NCBI GenBank assembly: GCA_001970955.1
Contig: MPUH01000329.1
Coordinates: forward strand, 1-64,000
Reading direction: 5' to 3'
Length of the DNA stretch: 64,000 nucleotides
Source of the DNA: Stentor coeruleus
Taxonomy: Eukaryota; Ciliophora; Heterotrichea; Heterotrichida; Stentoridae
Each line of letters starts with the position of its first letter. The first letter of the stretch is position 1. Shown piece by piece: positions 30,229-40,353 of this stretch. The notes under the pieces were generated by a model, which saw only the letters and a list, made by a program, of their open reading frames with translations, was not told the origin of the DNA and did no database searches. A program made the position numbers and the translations under genes.

Positions 30229-31857
30229 CTAATTACTTCTAAACTCATCAATATATTCTCTAAGTGCAGCTCTATTGATATTATAATCTAAATAACTCAT
30301 ACCGTGATTATTTTCTCCTTCTATCCTACCAACTGCTTCATCCAGACTTTTTCCTTCCTCCAACTTTCCAACAATCTTCAAAGCAATTTCAGCATATCTT
30401 ATTTGAGCTTTAATCATCTCTTTAACTTGTCTCCTATAAAGAATAGCAAAATATGTCCTTAAAGCCAATCCTGGTTCACTAATTTTAGCATCATCTTCTT
30501 CCAAAGTTGTTGGGAATTTATCCAATTTACTATTCAACGCCCTAATCATAATAGAAAGAGACAAAGCTTCAAGTTTAGGAATTTTAGCGTTTAAAAAAGC
30601 TTCGCAAGGATCTTCGTTTTTCCAATTAATTCCTCTCAAAGTTCTTATAAATTCCCTAGAAAAAGAGAATTTCTTAAGCTTAAAAATAATAAATGCATCA
30701 ATATCACTGAAAAATTCACTTTGTTGATGATTCGCTGCTAAGTCTTTAAGTAAAAACTTAACCCTTGCATAATTATAATAGTTTTCTTTTAACGCAAAAC
30801 CATAAGTTGACAGTAACTGACGATTTGAATATCTTCCATAACTCATATAAACCTCTGATCCTGGTTTATAATGTTCATTAGGCCCAGCCACAATACTTGC
30901 ACATTTTTCATCACTTTCTGTCAAATCCATATCAGGTGGCCTATATTTTTTATGTTCTTTAGCTTCAGCTTCTTCTTTAGCATCAATTTCTCGACATTTG
31001 CTTTTTATTAAAAGGATTTTTTCTAAGTCTTTTGTTTGTTTATTGAGCTCTTCGTTTATATTTAGGATTATTTCTGTTTTTAGATTTATGATTGGGTCAT
31101 TTGTTAGTAATTCATCATCATGATCGATTTGATCTACTATTCCTGAATATCTTGATGATGCATCAGGAGTATCTGATTCTTTTTGATAGATGTAATATGT
31201 TTCTACATTATCATGATTTAGAAGTTCACCTACTGGGATAAGGGTTATGTATGGCATAAATTTACCGAAACTTCGAGTACCGATAACTCGGAAAGCCCAG
31301 GTGTACTCTTCAAGTTTTAACATTTCTGAAGTGAATTGAGGGAATTTTTCTAAGGTGGACTTCCAATGGTTCCAACCATAGACAAGGTACTTCTTCCTTT
31401 GTTCAGCCTATATATTTTTTACATCAATCTTTAAATCATAATCTTGTAAGACATCCAATTCCTCAGTTGTCCAGTCCTGTATCGTTGTCGGGTTCTTAGG
31501 TTGATATTTAATAAATGCTGCCCACTTAGACTCAGAACCTTTATATTTTTCCCAGATCATATAAGTAACTAAGACAAGCATAGATTTTGTAAAAGTTTCT
31601 GGACACTCAGCAAAAACACTTTTCAGCTCACTATCTTGGGCAACTTTACTTGTAAATAAAGCTGAATTTGGAGCTGTAACAATTCTTTCACCTGGAAGAA
31701 TTTCATCAATTGCCATCGATCCAATATATCCTGGGGGAAATCGTACTGGGTAAATAATTTTAGGCCACTTTATGCCTTGTTCGCGTGCCCAATCAAACAT
31801 TTCTTTTTCATCTTCATTTGGTTCAAGCCGCTCAGCATCTGGGAATGGCTCATACAT
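30229..31857 (-). CDS. SET-domain protein methyltransferase (SETD/Rubisco-LSMT type)
   Basis: A 537-residue protein after removal of a 15-nt intron at 31408-31422. It has the split SET layout of the SETD3/SETD4/LSMT class. An N-terminal piece has IDEILPGERIVTAPNSALF, a long insert follows, then the catalytic SET-C part with RSFGKFMPYITLIPVGELLNHD (the NH motif is LNHD here), YKPGSEVYMSYGRYSNRQLL and TYGFALKENYYNYARV. A helical Rubis-subs-bind-like region comes after. An acidic/Lys-rich insert (about residues 225-300) lies inside. These enzymes methylate Lys or His of non-histone proteins. The substrate here is unknown. Confidence 0.85.
31408..31422 (-). other. 15-nt intron in SET-domain gene
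   Basis: On the coding strand GTAAAAAATATATAG. It holds the in-frame TAG, and removal joins LKID to AEQRKKYLVYGW, linking both SET halves in frame. Confidence 0.9.
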
Positions 31858-32684
31858 TTTATTATTGATAAAACTTAGATTAGAATAGTAAAGCTTATAA
31901 TTATTGTATGCTTTTGAGGAATATAAAAAATGTTTATGGATTTTAGTGATTTAAATTTGATTAACAGATATTTTTTAGTAAAATGAATAAAGATTAGGAT
32001 TTAGTATTAAAAAAGATAATTGATAATGGAACGGGAGACTTTTTTAATTTGTGATGGATAAGAAAAGTTAAGATGAGTTGAATATCCTTGATTTATGTAT
32101 TTTTTATATACAGTTTATATATTATTATTCTCAGAGAGACTCTTACATTTATAAGCAATTTATATATACTGATCCTCTAAGACCTTTAATTATATCAGTT
32201 TATATATTCCCATATCTCATTCATAACCTTTCTATATGATATATAAATAGTATATAAGCAAATTATACCCAAGATTCTCCAGCAATATATACACTAAACA
32301 TTATATTTGATTCTAAAACTTTAATTATATAATCCTATCTAGTATTCCTACTTCAAACCAAACTTCTCTCTAACTTCCAATAATCAACAAAAAAAATTAC
32401 ATTTTCCATATCTTAACTTTAACTTCTATTTACCACCATAAACCTCTCCCCAATCCTATCACAAAATCTTTCATTATCTCTTAAAACCACAATTACCCCC
32501 TATCAAAATTTCCTCAAATACCTTCTCACAATCCATAATTCCAGCATTCCACCTATAAATCTTCAAAATACTCTACCACATCATCTCACAATCCTCCAAA
32601 ATCATTCTTTCATTGAAAAAAAAAAATTACCCCTCTTCCTTGAATCACAATCTTTCATATTTCTGGCGTATTTTAATAAATAGG
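31858..32684. other. Divergent intergenic region with skew switch
   Basis: About 830 bp between divergent genes. The left half is G-rich and the right half (from about 32330) strongly C-rich on the plus strand, so each half is C-rich in the direction of its gene. Several TATATA tracts occur at 32100-32290. No gene. Confidence 0.6.
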
Positions 32685-34624
32685 ATGAACTACAACTTTA
32701 AGTCCTTACCAGCAGTACCCACTGCTAAAGAGCTTATAGACATAGTTCTATCCAAAACCCAGAGGAAAACGCCAACTGAGATCCATCCTCAAATGCAAAT
32801 CAGTCGTATTCGTAAATTTTACATGCGCAAGGTAAAGTTTACTCAATCAACAATAGAAGAAAAGCTTGGTGGGATGTTAGAAAAGTTCCCCAAACTTGAT
32901 GATATTCACCCATTCTATGCGGATCTTATGAATGTCCTCTATGATAAAGACCATTATAAATTAGCTTTAGGCCACGTAAATAAAGCCAATCATATGGTAG
33001 AAAATGTGGCTAAAGATTATGTCCGTATGCTAAAATATGCTGATAGTCTTTATAGAGGGAAGACTTTGAAAAAAGCAGCCCTAGGCCGTATGTGTACGAT
33101 TTTGAAAAAATTGGCCAACTCGCTCACTTACCTTGAAGAGGTTCGCAAGCATTTGTCCAGGCTTCCTAATATTGACCCAAACAGAAAAAATTGGCCAACT
33201 CGCTCACTTACCTTGAAGAGGTTCGCAAGCATTTGTCCAGGCTTCCAAATATTGACCCAAACAGCAGAAGTCTGATTATAACTGGATATCCTAATGTTGG
33301 CAAAAGCTCATTTATGAACCTTGTAACCAGAGCTAATGTTGAAGTTCAACCCTATGCTTTCACAACAAAAAGCTTGTTTGTTGGACATACTGACTATGAT
33401 TTCATCCCTTGGCAAGTTATAGACACCCCTGGATTACTTGATCGTCCTTTAGAACAGAGAAATACTGTTGAAATGCAAGGTATCACAGCTTTAGCCCATC
33501 TTAACTCATGCATTTTATTTTTTATTGACATTTCTGAAACTTGCACTTATAAAATCCCTGAACAAATCCAATTGTTCAGAAGTATTCAGCCTCTTTTTGT
33601 CAATAAACCTATAGGGATTGTTTTAACCAAGACTGATATTAAAAAATGGGAAGATGTGGATGCTGAACATAAAATTGAGATTGAAAACTTAGCTGCTGAA
33701 CATAAAGCATTTATTGCCCAAGTTTCTAATGAAAACCAAGATGGGGTTATGAACTGTAGGAATTTAGCTTGTGAGCAATTAAAAGCTTTTCGTAGCCAAT
33801 TTAAAAGCAAACACACAACTGCAACTTATACAAGAGCTCAACCTTATGTGTCAATACCTAAAAATCATATAGAAGATCGACCAGTAAATATTCCTGAATC
33901 AGTTTTTGCTCAGATGCAGTTTGGAGAAAAGAATCCATTTAGTCAAAACATCAAGGAAATGCAAGAAATTAATGGTGGGGCTGGGGTCTTTTATTTACCT
34001 CCACAGGAGAATTTTATTGATCTTGAAGATGAAGATTGGCGCTATGATATCATGCCTGAGTTCTTAGAAGGGAAAAATATCATGGATTATATTGACCCTG
34101 ACATTATGGATAAACTTAATGATTTAGAAAAAGAAGAAGAGGTTTTAGGTGATGCTCACTTACCTTTGGATTATGATGAAATGAGGGAAATTTATGAAAT
34201 TAGAAGGAAGATTTTCTTGAGACGCAAAAGAATACAACAAGAAAGTATGTTGAGAAAAGGAAATTTCAAACCAAGGAGAAAAGAATGGTCTGATGTTAAG
34301 GAAGGTCTTGAAGAGTTGGGTATAGATCCAACACCACTTAAAAATACGATTAAGGAAAAAAGAAAAAGGGAAGAGTCGCCTGAATTCACAAGTAATATTG
34401 ATATGGATATTGATGGAGATACTGGGATTGAAACTATTAAAAAACGGTTTAGGACTAAAAGCAAAAGTTTAGTTAAATCGAGGAGACCTGGAACTATTAA
34501 GGATAACCCAGATAGAGAGACTTTGAGACATATGGCTAAGATTTCTGATAAAAAACACTTTGACACTAAACCCAAGCATTTGAACACTGGGAAAAGCGGT
34601 ATTGGCAAAAGAGATTATAGGTAG
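32685..34624 (+). CDS. NOG1: Nucleolar GTP-binding protein 1 (NOG1), frame broken by an 80-bp duplication
   Basis: NOG1/GTPBP4 is a nucleolar GTPase for 60S ribosome assembly. The start at ATG 32685 gives the conserved N-terminus [17 protein letters not shown], followed by [10 protein letters not shown] and [14 protein letters not shown]. GTPase motifs are [10 protein letters not shown] (G1), DTPGLLDRP (G3) and TKTD (G4). A long basic C-terminal tail follows (to residue about 619). An 80-bp segment is present twice (33105-33184 and 33185-33264), differing at one base, and 80 is not a multiple of three, so the assembled frame is broken. Counting the segment once gives 619 residues, the normal family length. 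This is probably an assembly fault rather than a dead gene. Confidence 0.92.
33105..33264 (+). repeat. 80-bp near-exact tandem duplication inside NOG1
   Basis: Two adjacent units differ at one base (CCTAAT versus CCAAAT). They encode [20 protein letters not shown], present once in NOG1 proteins. The single difference may reflect two alleles or a read error. Confidence 0.9.
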
Positions 34625-35200
34625 TTTTAATAATACATTTCCTGGGATTTGAAAATATTTTAGCGGCAGATGAACTGTTTGAGTAATTTTTATGTTATGA
34701 AATTTTAAGATTTTATTATCGTGAATAGTTTGTGGAAAGACTTTTTGTTTGATATATTTGAGATATTATTTTTATTAGGATTAGAATTTAAATAATAATG
34801 CGAAAAATGTGGATTTTTAGTTAGAATGTTAGACTGAGGACTTAAAAGTTTGCCCTATTATCATGAATTATTATAGTAGTGAGAGGGTTTAAGAATTTTT
34901 ACGTTTTTAAAAGACTTGGATTTTATAAATTTTAAATTTGAGTAAAAAACCTTAAAAATTATGTTAAGAAGAATATTCCTATTATAATTACTAGAAATAA
35001 GTGAAAGTAAAAGGTTTGAGGAGATGATGATTTTAGTTTTGTAGGCGTTGAAACTAGATATTTTGTTTTACTGACGATGAAGATGATGAGTTGAGGAAAA
35101 TGCTAGAGATTATAAATTTCCCCAAATCTAATATCTTTCAATAATTGCATTCTATTCACAAAATCAATATTCTAAAAACTTCTAATCATTCAATCTCATA
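34625..35200. other. Convergent spacer
   Basis: 3' flank of two convergent genes: G-rich on the left (up to about 35100), C-rich on the right. No gene. Confidence 0.55.
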
Positions 35201-36010
35201 TTAAAATGTGTTATTTGTTAAATATTCTCTAAACATCATTTTCTGTATCCACTTTGGCTGTTCTTCCACACACATCAAATTGATCAACCCCGATGTTTCT
35301 TCAAACACCAACTCTTCATCTTCACTTTTCTCCACTCTTTCAAAATTTTCTTCTGCAATTTTTTTCTCATTTTCCAGCTTAAATCCAATTTCTTCCATCA
35401 TATCATTCAAAATAAAATGTTTTAACTCCTCCCATCTTTTCCCGCACTCTAAAGAATGCATATGGCCTTTACAGCATTGAAAATTAAATTCTTTACAGAG
35501 TCTGTTACAGTCATAATCAGAAAACAAGTATTTTACATAAAACTGAAAAGCTTCTCTTACTTCTAATCTTTCAAAAAATATTTTACAAAATTTCAAATTG
35601 TAGCTTTTAGTCTCTTTATCTGGGATTTTATCTTGAGTTGATGAAAACTGAGAAAGAATTTTTTGGTTTTCGTGGAAATAACGCATCATTGTGTTCCAGT
35701 TATCGAGCATTGATGAGGATAAGTTTTTGAAATTCCCGAGTTTTTTAGGTAAAGCTTTTTTTCCAAGAATTCTTATAGATTTTTTTGTACCTCTTATGAG
35801 TTTACATCTTATGTATTCTTTTTTAGGGAAGCTGATTTTGATTTGATTTGGGTTTTTCTTAGACTTGATGAGTTTGAAAAAATTGTCAACAGCTGTGATT
35901 TTCTTTGTTGATTTTGCTGGAATCTTACAGGTTTTACCTTGTTTTTTGCTTGGTATGGGGCCTTCTTCTGAGGAGGTTGTGGAGTTGTCTTGTGTATCTT
36001 CAATAAACAT
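35201..36010 (-). CDS. Hypothetical basic protein with Cys/His cluster (269 aa)
   Basis: ATG to TAA open frame. The N-terminal third is Lys/Ser/Pro-rich and likely nuclear (KKQGKTCKIPAKSTKK). The central region is helical. A Cys/His cluster at about residues 168-190 (DCNRLCKEFNFQCCKGHMH, then SLECGK) could bind zinc. The C-terminal 60 residues are acidic and helical. No known domain is recognised; the Cys/His spacing does not fit RING, PHD or C2H2 by eye. Confidence 0.65.
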   Translation of the reverse strand: MFIEDTQDNSTTSSEEGPIPSKKQGKTCKIPAKSTKKITAVDNFFKLIKSKKNPNQIKISFPKKEYIRCKLIRGTKKSIRILGKKALPKKLGNFKNLSSSMLDNWNTMMRYFHENQKILSQFSSTQDKIPDKETKSYNLKFCKIFFERLEVREAFQFYVKYLFSDYDCNRLCKEFNFQCCKGHMHSLECGKRWEELKHFILNDMMEEIGFKLENEKKIAEENFERVEKSEDEELVFEETSGLINLMCVEEQPKWIQKMMFREYLTNNTF

Positions 36011-36699
36011 GTTTATAGAATGGTTATGTAATATTTTCTATAAAATATGAAAAAAAATTATGATAATAATTTTTGAATGATGAAGAAAAAAAATTGTGTA
36101 AAAAGATATTTGCCAAGTTTTTAAGGATTTTGACGATTTAGAGAAGTTGCTTTAAGATTGTAAAATTTCTAACTGTTTTCGTGAATTTTCGATTGAGATT
36201 TTTTATAGGTTTTGGATTATAATTAAAGGAAAAAATTGCCCTTAGAGAATTCTGTGCTAAGAATAAGTAGAAACTCTAATAAAAGATACTGTTTTTACTA
36301 TATTAAATAAAAAGTATTTTTTTTCTTGTTTTTGTATGTAAAATTAAAAAAATAGGTTCTGCTAATAAATTTATAATTTTTCCTTAAAGGGCTGATTAAT
36401 AATCTTAAACAAGCTAAAAATCTGTGAAAATTTTATTGTGTATATGGAAATACCTTTTAAAGTTAGGGAAAGATGGAAAAGTTGAAGGAGAATTTGACGA
36501 AAACTTTGAGGAAAGAGAGGTTTAAGCTAATAGAAACTATTGATTTTATATAAAGTTTTATTAAAGGTTAATTTTTGATATAAATATTTCCAAAAAAACT
36601 TCAAAGCCATCAAATTTAAGAATAAGGTCTTCTAAGTTTTTTAATATAAGCAAACTTGCAACTTAATAAAAGTTCATATTTTATTATGCATAATATAAT
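36011..36699. other. Divergent spacer
   Basis: About 690 bp, AT-rich, G-biased on the left; nothing else seen. Confidence 0.5.
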
Positions 36700-36942
36700 A
36701 TGGATAATCAAAGCTTTTCTCGTAAACTCCGCAGAGACTTGAAGTCATATGCAGAAATCCCAGGACTTGTTGTAAAACTCCAAGCTGAAGGACTATTGAC
36801 TCAATTAGAAAAAGCTTTTACATATGCTTTTGATACATGTGAAAACCCGGATGAACACTTTAAAGAAAACTTGAAGATTGTTGTAAACTCAGCTATAGAT
36901 GTTATATACGATTCAAACTCAAGTAAAAAGAGATTAGAATAA
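36700..36942 (+). CDS. Small hypothetical protein (80 aa)
   Basis: ATG to TAA frame of 80 codons with a balanced, globular composition: MDNQSFSRKLRRDLKSYAEI, a helix with GLVVKLQAEGLLTQLEKAF, then an acidic/helical tail ending KKRLE. The helix-rich fold with a G-x2-x-x-L-x2-x-GLL pattern faintly recalls LisH-type dimerisation motifs, but this is not a secure match. Compact and isolated between two longer gaps. Confidence 0.6.
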   Translation: MDNQSFSRKLRRDLKSYAEIPGLVVKLQAEGLLTQLEKAFTYAFDTCENPDEHFKENLKIVVNSAIDVIYDSNSSKKRLE

Positions 36943-37288
36943 TCATAAAAGTTTTTATTTATACTTGTTTCTGTTTTCAAGGCAACGATTATAATAGAGT
37001 TTCATATGTTTACAATTTTAATCAATAAGGTGCAATCAATTACGATAAAATGTACAAAATTAACTACACTAAGCATCTTCATATCTAATAACAATATATT
37101 ATGCTTTAACTGTAAATAAAATTGTATTAAAAATAAATCATAAACTAAGATTATCTTAATCAAATATATATAATTAATTTATAAATATCTTCCACACAAA
37201 TACATAAAATTCTTTACACTTACAAGCAAAAAAAATCTAAAAAATTATCAAAAAACCTTCCGATTATAAATCATTATTTATCATAAAC
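36943..37288. other. Convergent spacer
   Basis: AT-rich 346 bp; nothing seen. Confidence 0.5.
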
Positions 37289-38554
37289 CTATTCATGTTT
37301 ATTCCATTTGTACTGAAGCCATATATTTTTCCAATACCTAAACGTTATTTCAACAACAAAACTGTGTGAAAACATTTTTTTGCGTTGTTTGTATATATAT
37401 TCTCTATGTTTTCCAATATCATCCTCACGAATTTTTTTTACCCTCTCTCCTGTACCAGTCTCTGATATTTTTTTTTTAGAATCACTTATATCAACTATTG
37501 AAGGTTTCTTACTCATAAAAGAAAAAACATGTGGTGAGGTTATATTTCTCTGATCTTTATCTAAACGAATAACAATATTTTTCCTAGAAGTATCATTAGG
37601 TATAGTTCGATTATTACTTATAGTAGGCATGGCTCGACTGTTACTTACAAGTGAAACTTTTTTCTCTCTAAACAGCTCTGGTTTGCTTCTGGAATGCTCA
37701 TTTTTTTTAACATTCAAACTTCTTTTCCCCTGAGACATCCCCCTATGCAAATTTGTAGTTGTCCTTGTCGTCAAATTTGATTGAAGACTAACTTTTACTG
37801 TCGTAACTTCATTTTCAACAAGTTTTTCTGTTTTAAGAAACTCGTCTAATTCATTATCTTTTAGAATATGAGTATTATGATAGCGTGAACTTGGTCGAAC
37901 TCCAAGTATAGAAGTATTTGGAGAATCTGGAGCACTTTTATTTATATATGGTCTTCTATGTAAAGATGTAGTTGATGATGATGTTCGTAAATCTGAAGAT
38001 TTTATATCAACACGGGCTTTAATAGATGGTATTGGGGATATTTCACGGGCTAAAGAATGGCTTGATCTGAAGCTTTCATCTTTAGTTTTTAAGGTTTCTA
38101 AAGCTTCTTTTATAGTAAAATCTAATTCTAAACTGCTGTTTATTTCTTCAGTTTTTCCTGTGAAATCGTTACTCGAGTTTCGTTTTTTGCTTGGAGTTGT
38201 AAAAGCAACTTTGTATAGTGAAATACATGGTTCATTAATATGAGCAAAAAATAAACCGACTCGGTCATTTGGAACTGCTGACAAGAAACAAGAAAAACAA
38301 ATGTCTTTTAAAACCCCTTCAAATTGATTGAAATTTAATGTCGCTCTGCTTGAAGGGGCCTTAACCATTTTATCTAGATGGCGCTTAAGGTTTACAGGTG
38401 TTATAAGAGTCTATATATTAAATACTGGTAGTATGTTTAGATTCTTACAAAAGACTTGGAAATTTGCTAGAGGAAGCATCCCCTCTTTGTTTGCTATTTT
38501 TGTGAATATCCCTTTAAACTTTTGCTGATTTTCTTCAAATAGCCTACTATTCAT
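37289..38554 (-). CDS. Hypothetical protein with EF-hand-like N-terminus, one 15-nt intron
   Basis: The true start is ATG at 38554 (MNSRLFEENQQKFKGIF). The first exon of 43 codons ends at a 15-nt intron (38411-38425), giving 416 residues. An ATG at 38368 would drop 57 residues. Residues 1-85 have two helix-loop-helix units (FKGIFTKIANKEGMLPLANF and LNFNQFEGVLKDI) like the degenerate EF-hands of TPPP/p25 or calmodulin-like proteins, but without a full set of calcium ligands. The rest is Ser/Arg/Thr-rich and probably disordered. The basic C-terminus (EITFRYWKNIW) is helical. The EF-hand link is inference. Confidence 0.7.
38411..38425 (-). other. 15-nt intron
   Basis: On the coding strand GTATTTAATATATAG. 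It contains in-frame stops, and removal joins NILP to TLITPVNLKRH in frame. It reveals a first exon otherwise missed. Confidence 0.85.
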
Positions 38555-39720
38555 ATTTTATTATGTTTAGAAGACATAATTTGTATGATAATTTATATTG
38601 TTGAATTTTGATATGTGCAATCTTGATATACTGAAGTTATTATACTTCTGGTATACTGCATCTTACAGCCTTAATAAACTTGTTTATCCAATATAAATAT
38701 AAAAATTTACAATATAGAAGGGTTAATAATATGCTCATGCAAATATAGGCAGTTAAGATATTTTTAAGACCTCATCTAATTATGTATTTATTATCCCCAA
38801 TCTAGATTTTTTTTTACAATTTCTCTAGTAAAATTTATGAAAGTGATCAAAGATACTAGTGCATTTCAAGTGAAAGTTAATTTTTTCATGTTGAATTTCC
38901 TATAGCTTCTTAAGTTAATGTTAATTTTTACTTAGAGATAAATAGTTTTAGGCTTTTTAACTAAGAGAATATTAAAGAAAACTTGACTTTTTTGATTTCT
39001 GGAGTGCTAGGTAGGTTTTTTGGAGTTAAAGGAGTAGTAGTGTTTTTTTTGAGAGTTGTTTAATTATCTTTCAAGGAAAATTAAACTGAAAAAAAAAGAT
39101 AAGAATTGCATGTCCAAAAACAGAAAAAATAGCTTTAAATGAATTTGGTCAATAACATGAAGAAAAGTATTTTAAAATAAATGGTCATAATACTTATTTG
39201 CTTTAAAAGGAATACTAGCAGAATATTTAGTTTAACATTTAATAGGCGATATATGCATTTATATTATAAAATGGAAGCAAATTGTGTATTCTGGCTTGTG
39301 TTAAAGTTTTATTGTTCAAGAAAATTAAGGAAGTTTGAGTTTTGCTATTATGTTAGTAGTAATATAATAACCTACAAATTTTTAGTTAAGCAATGCTCAG
39401 TTTAAAATTTCCCAGCAGAATTTTATGATGCAAAAGTAATTTTAAAGTTCATAACAACATTATTATTTTTTATTTTAAAAGCTTATGATTGAAAATATTT
39501 TAAAATTGTATGATAGTAAAAATTTTATAATAAAAAAGCGTACTTTACTATATAACCTATATTTTATTTACATGAAAAATCTAAAACCTTATAACTCTTA
39601 CCTCTTTTTGTATCATAAAAGCCAATACCCATAATAATTTTACTTTACCCTAAAATATAATTTTAAACCTTAAAAAAAACAAAAACTCTCCATCAAACAA
39701 TAAATAATACTTATCTATAT
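38555..39720. other. Gene-free stretch
   Basis: About 1.2 kb. A 74-codon plus-strand frame at 39181-39405 is Phe/Tyr/Lys-rich with no motif and is not called. C-bias on the plus strand near 39600-39720 fits the 3' flank of the next minus-strand gene. Confidence 0.5.
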
Positions 39721-40215
39721 CTAATAATCTTCAGCCCTATTAGTAATCCCACTGCCTAAACTAATAAGTATAAGCAACAAGCATCCAAGACAACATGCTG
39801 AGCCCAAAAACACATAATAAATAACCAAAATAGCAAAAACAATAACCTCACCTTCATAAAACTGTGTTGAGCAATTAGTATCAGTATTATAATACCAATA
39901 ATTCCCAAATACAAACCAAACAACCATAAAAAAACCTAGAAATGCATTAAGCGATGCAGAAAAAGCACAGATTTTCCCACTTAGAAATCTTGTGTAATAA
40001 GGCATGAAGATTTCTGTAGTGACCAATAAAACAAAATGTATGGCAAATATTAGTAAAAGCACTTCAAGCCAAAGTCTTATTGGAGTATTACAATCACCTG
40101 GATTTATAGAAAGGACATATGCTATACTAGATATATAAGCAAGTTCAATTAAACATAATGTCGTCGATGTAGCTACTCTGTATTTACCCATTCTGCTTTT
40201 TCTTTTTTCTTCCAT
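39721..40215 (-). CDS. Four-helix membrane protein (164 aa)
   Basis: ATG to TAG frame. A basic N-terminus (MEEKRKSRMGKYR) is followed by four hydrophobic segments at about residues 14-36, 47-67, 84-105 and 122-150. A polar loop with NWYYNTDTNC-like residues (GNYWYYNTDTNCS) lies between helices 3 and 4. Cys-rich last helix (GSACCLGCLLL). No signal peptide cleavage is expected. The layout resembles the transmembrane part of several ciliate membrane proteins (for example TM regions of RING ligases with no RING here), but no family is recognised. It lies just downstream of, and in the same direction as, the WD40-channel gene. Confidence 0.7.
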   Translation of the reverse strand: MEEKRKSRMGKYRVATSTTLCLIELAYISSIAYVLSINPGDCNTPIRLWLEVLLLIFAIHFVLLVTTEIFMPYYTRFLSGKICAFSASLNAFLGFFMVVWFVFGNYWYYNTDTNCSTQFYEGEVIVFAILVIYYVFLGSACCLGCLLLILISLGSGITNRAEDY

Positions 40216-40268
40216 TTATAATCTCCTTATAAACTCTTATTTTTCCCATTTTAAATTTTCTTATAAGT

Positions 40269-40353
40269 CTTTCTATAACTTATCTATTTCTAATTACTCT
40301 GCTTTAACAGNCTTTCTATAACTTATCTATTTCTAATTACTCTGCTTTAACAG
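40269..40353. repeat. 42-bp duplication around an N
   Basis: 40269-40310 is repeated exactly at 40312-40353, split by N at 40311. It includes the channel gene's stop and last codons. Unmerged contig ends. Confidence 0.9.

Noticed and set aside
32668-32683. 16-nt GT...AG candidate intron just before the NOG1 start
   Set aside because: It ends one base before the ATG and no upstream ATG exists in frame; it could only be a 5' UTR intron and cannot be supported from sequence.
39181-39405. 74-codon plus-strand frame
   Set aside because: Low-information Phe/Tyr/Lys composition, no motif, no flank skew that would mark a gene.
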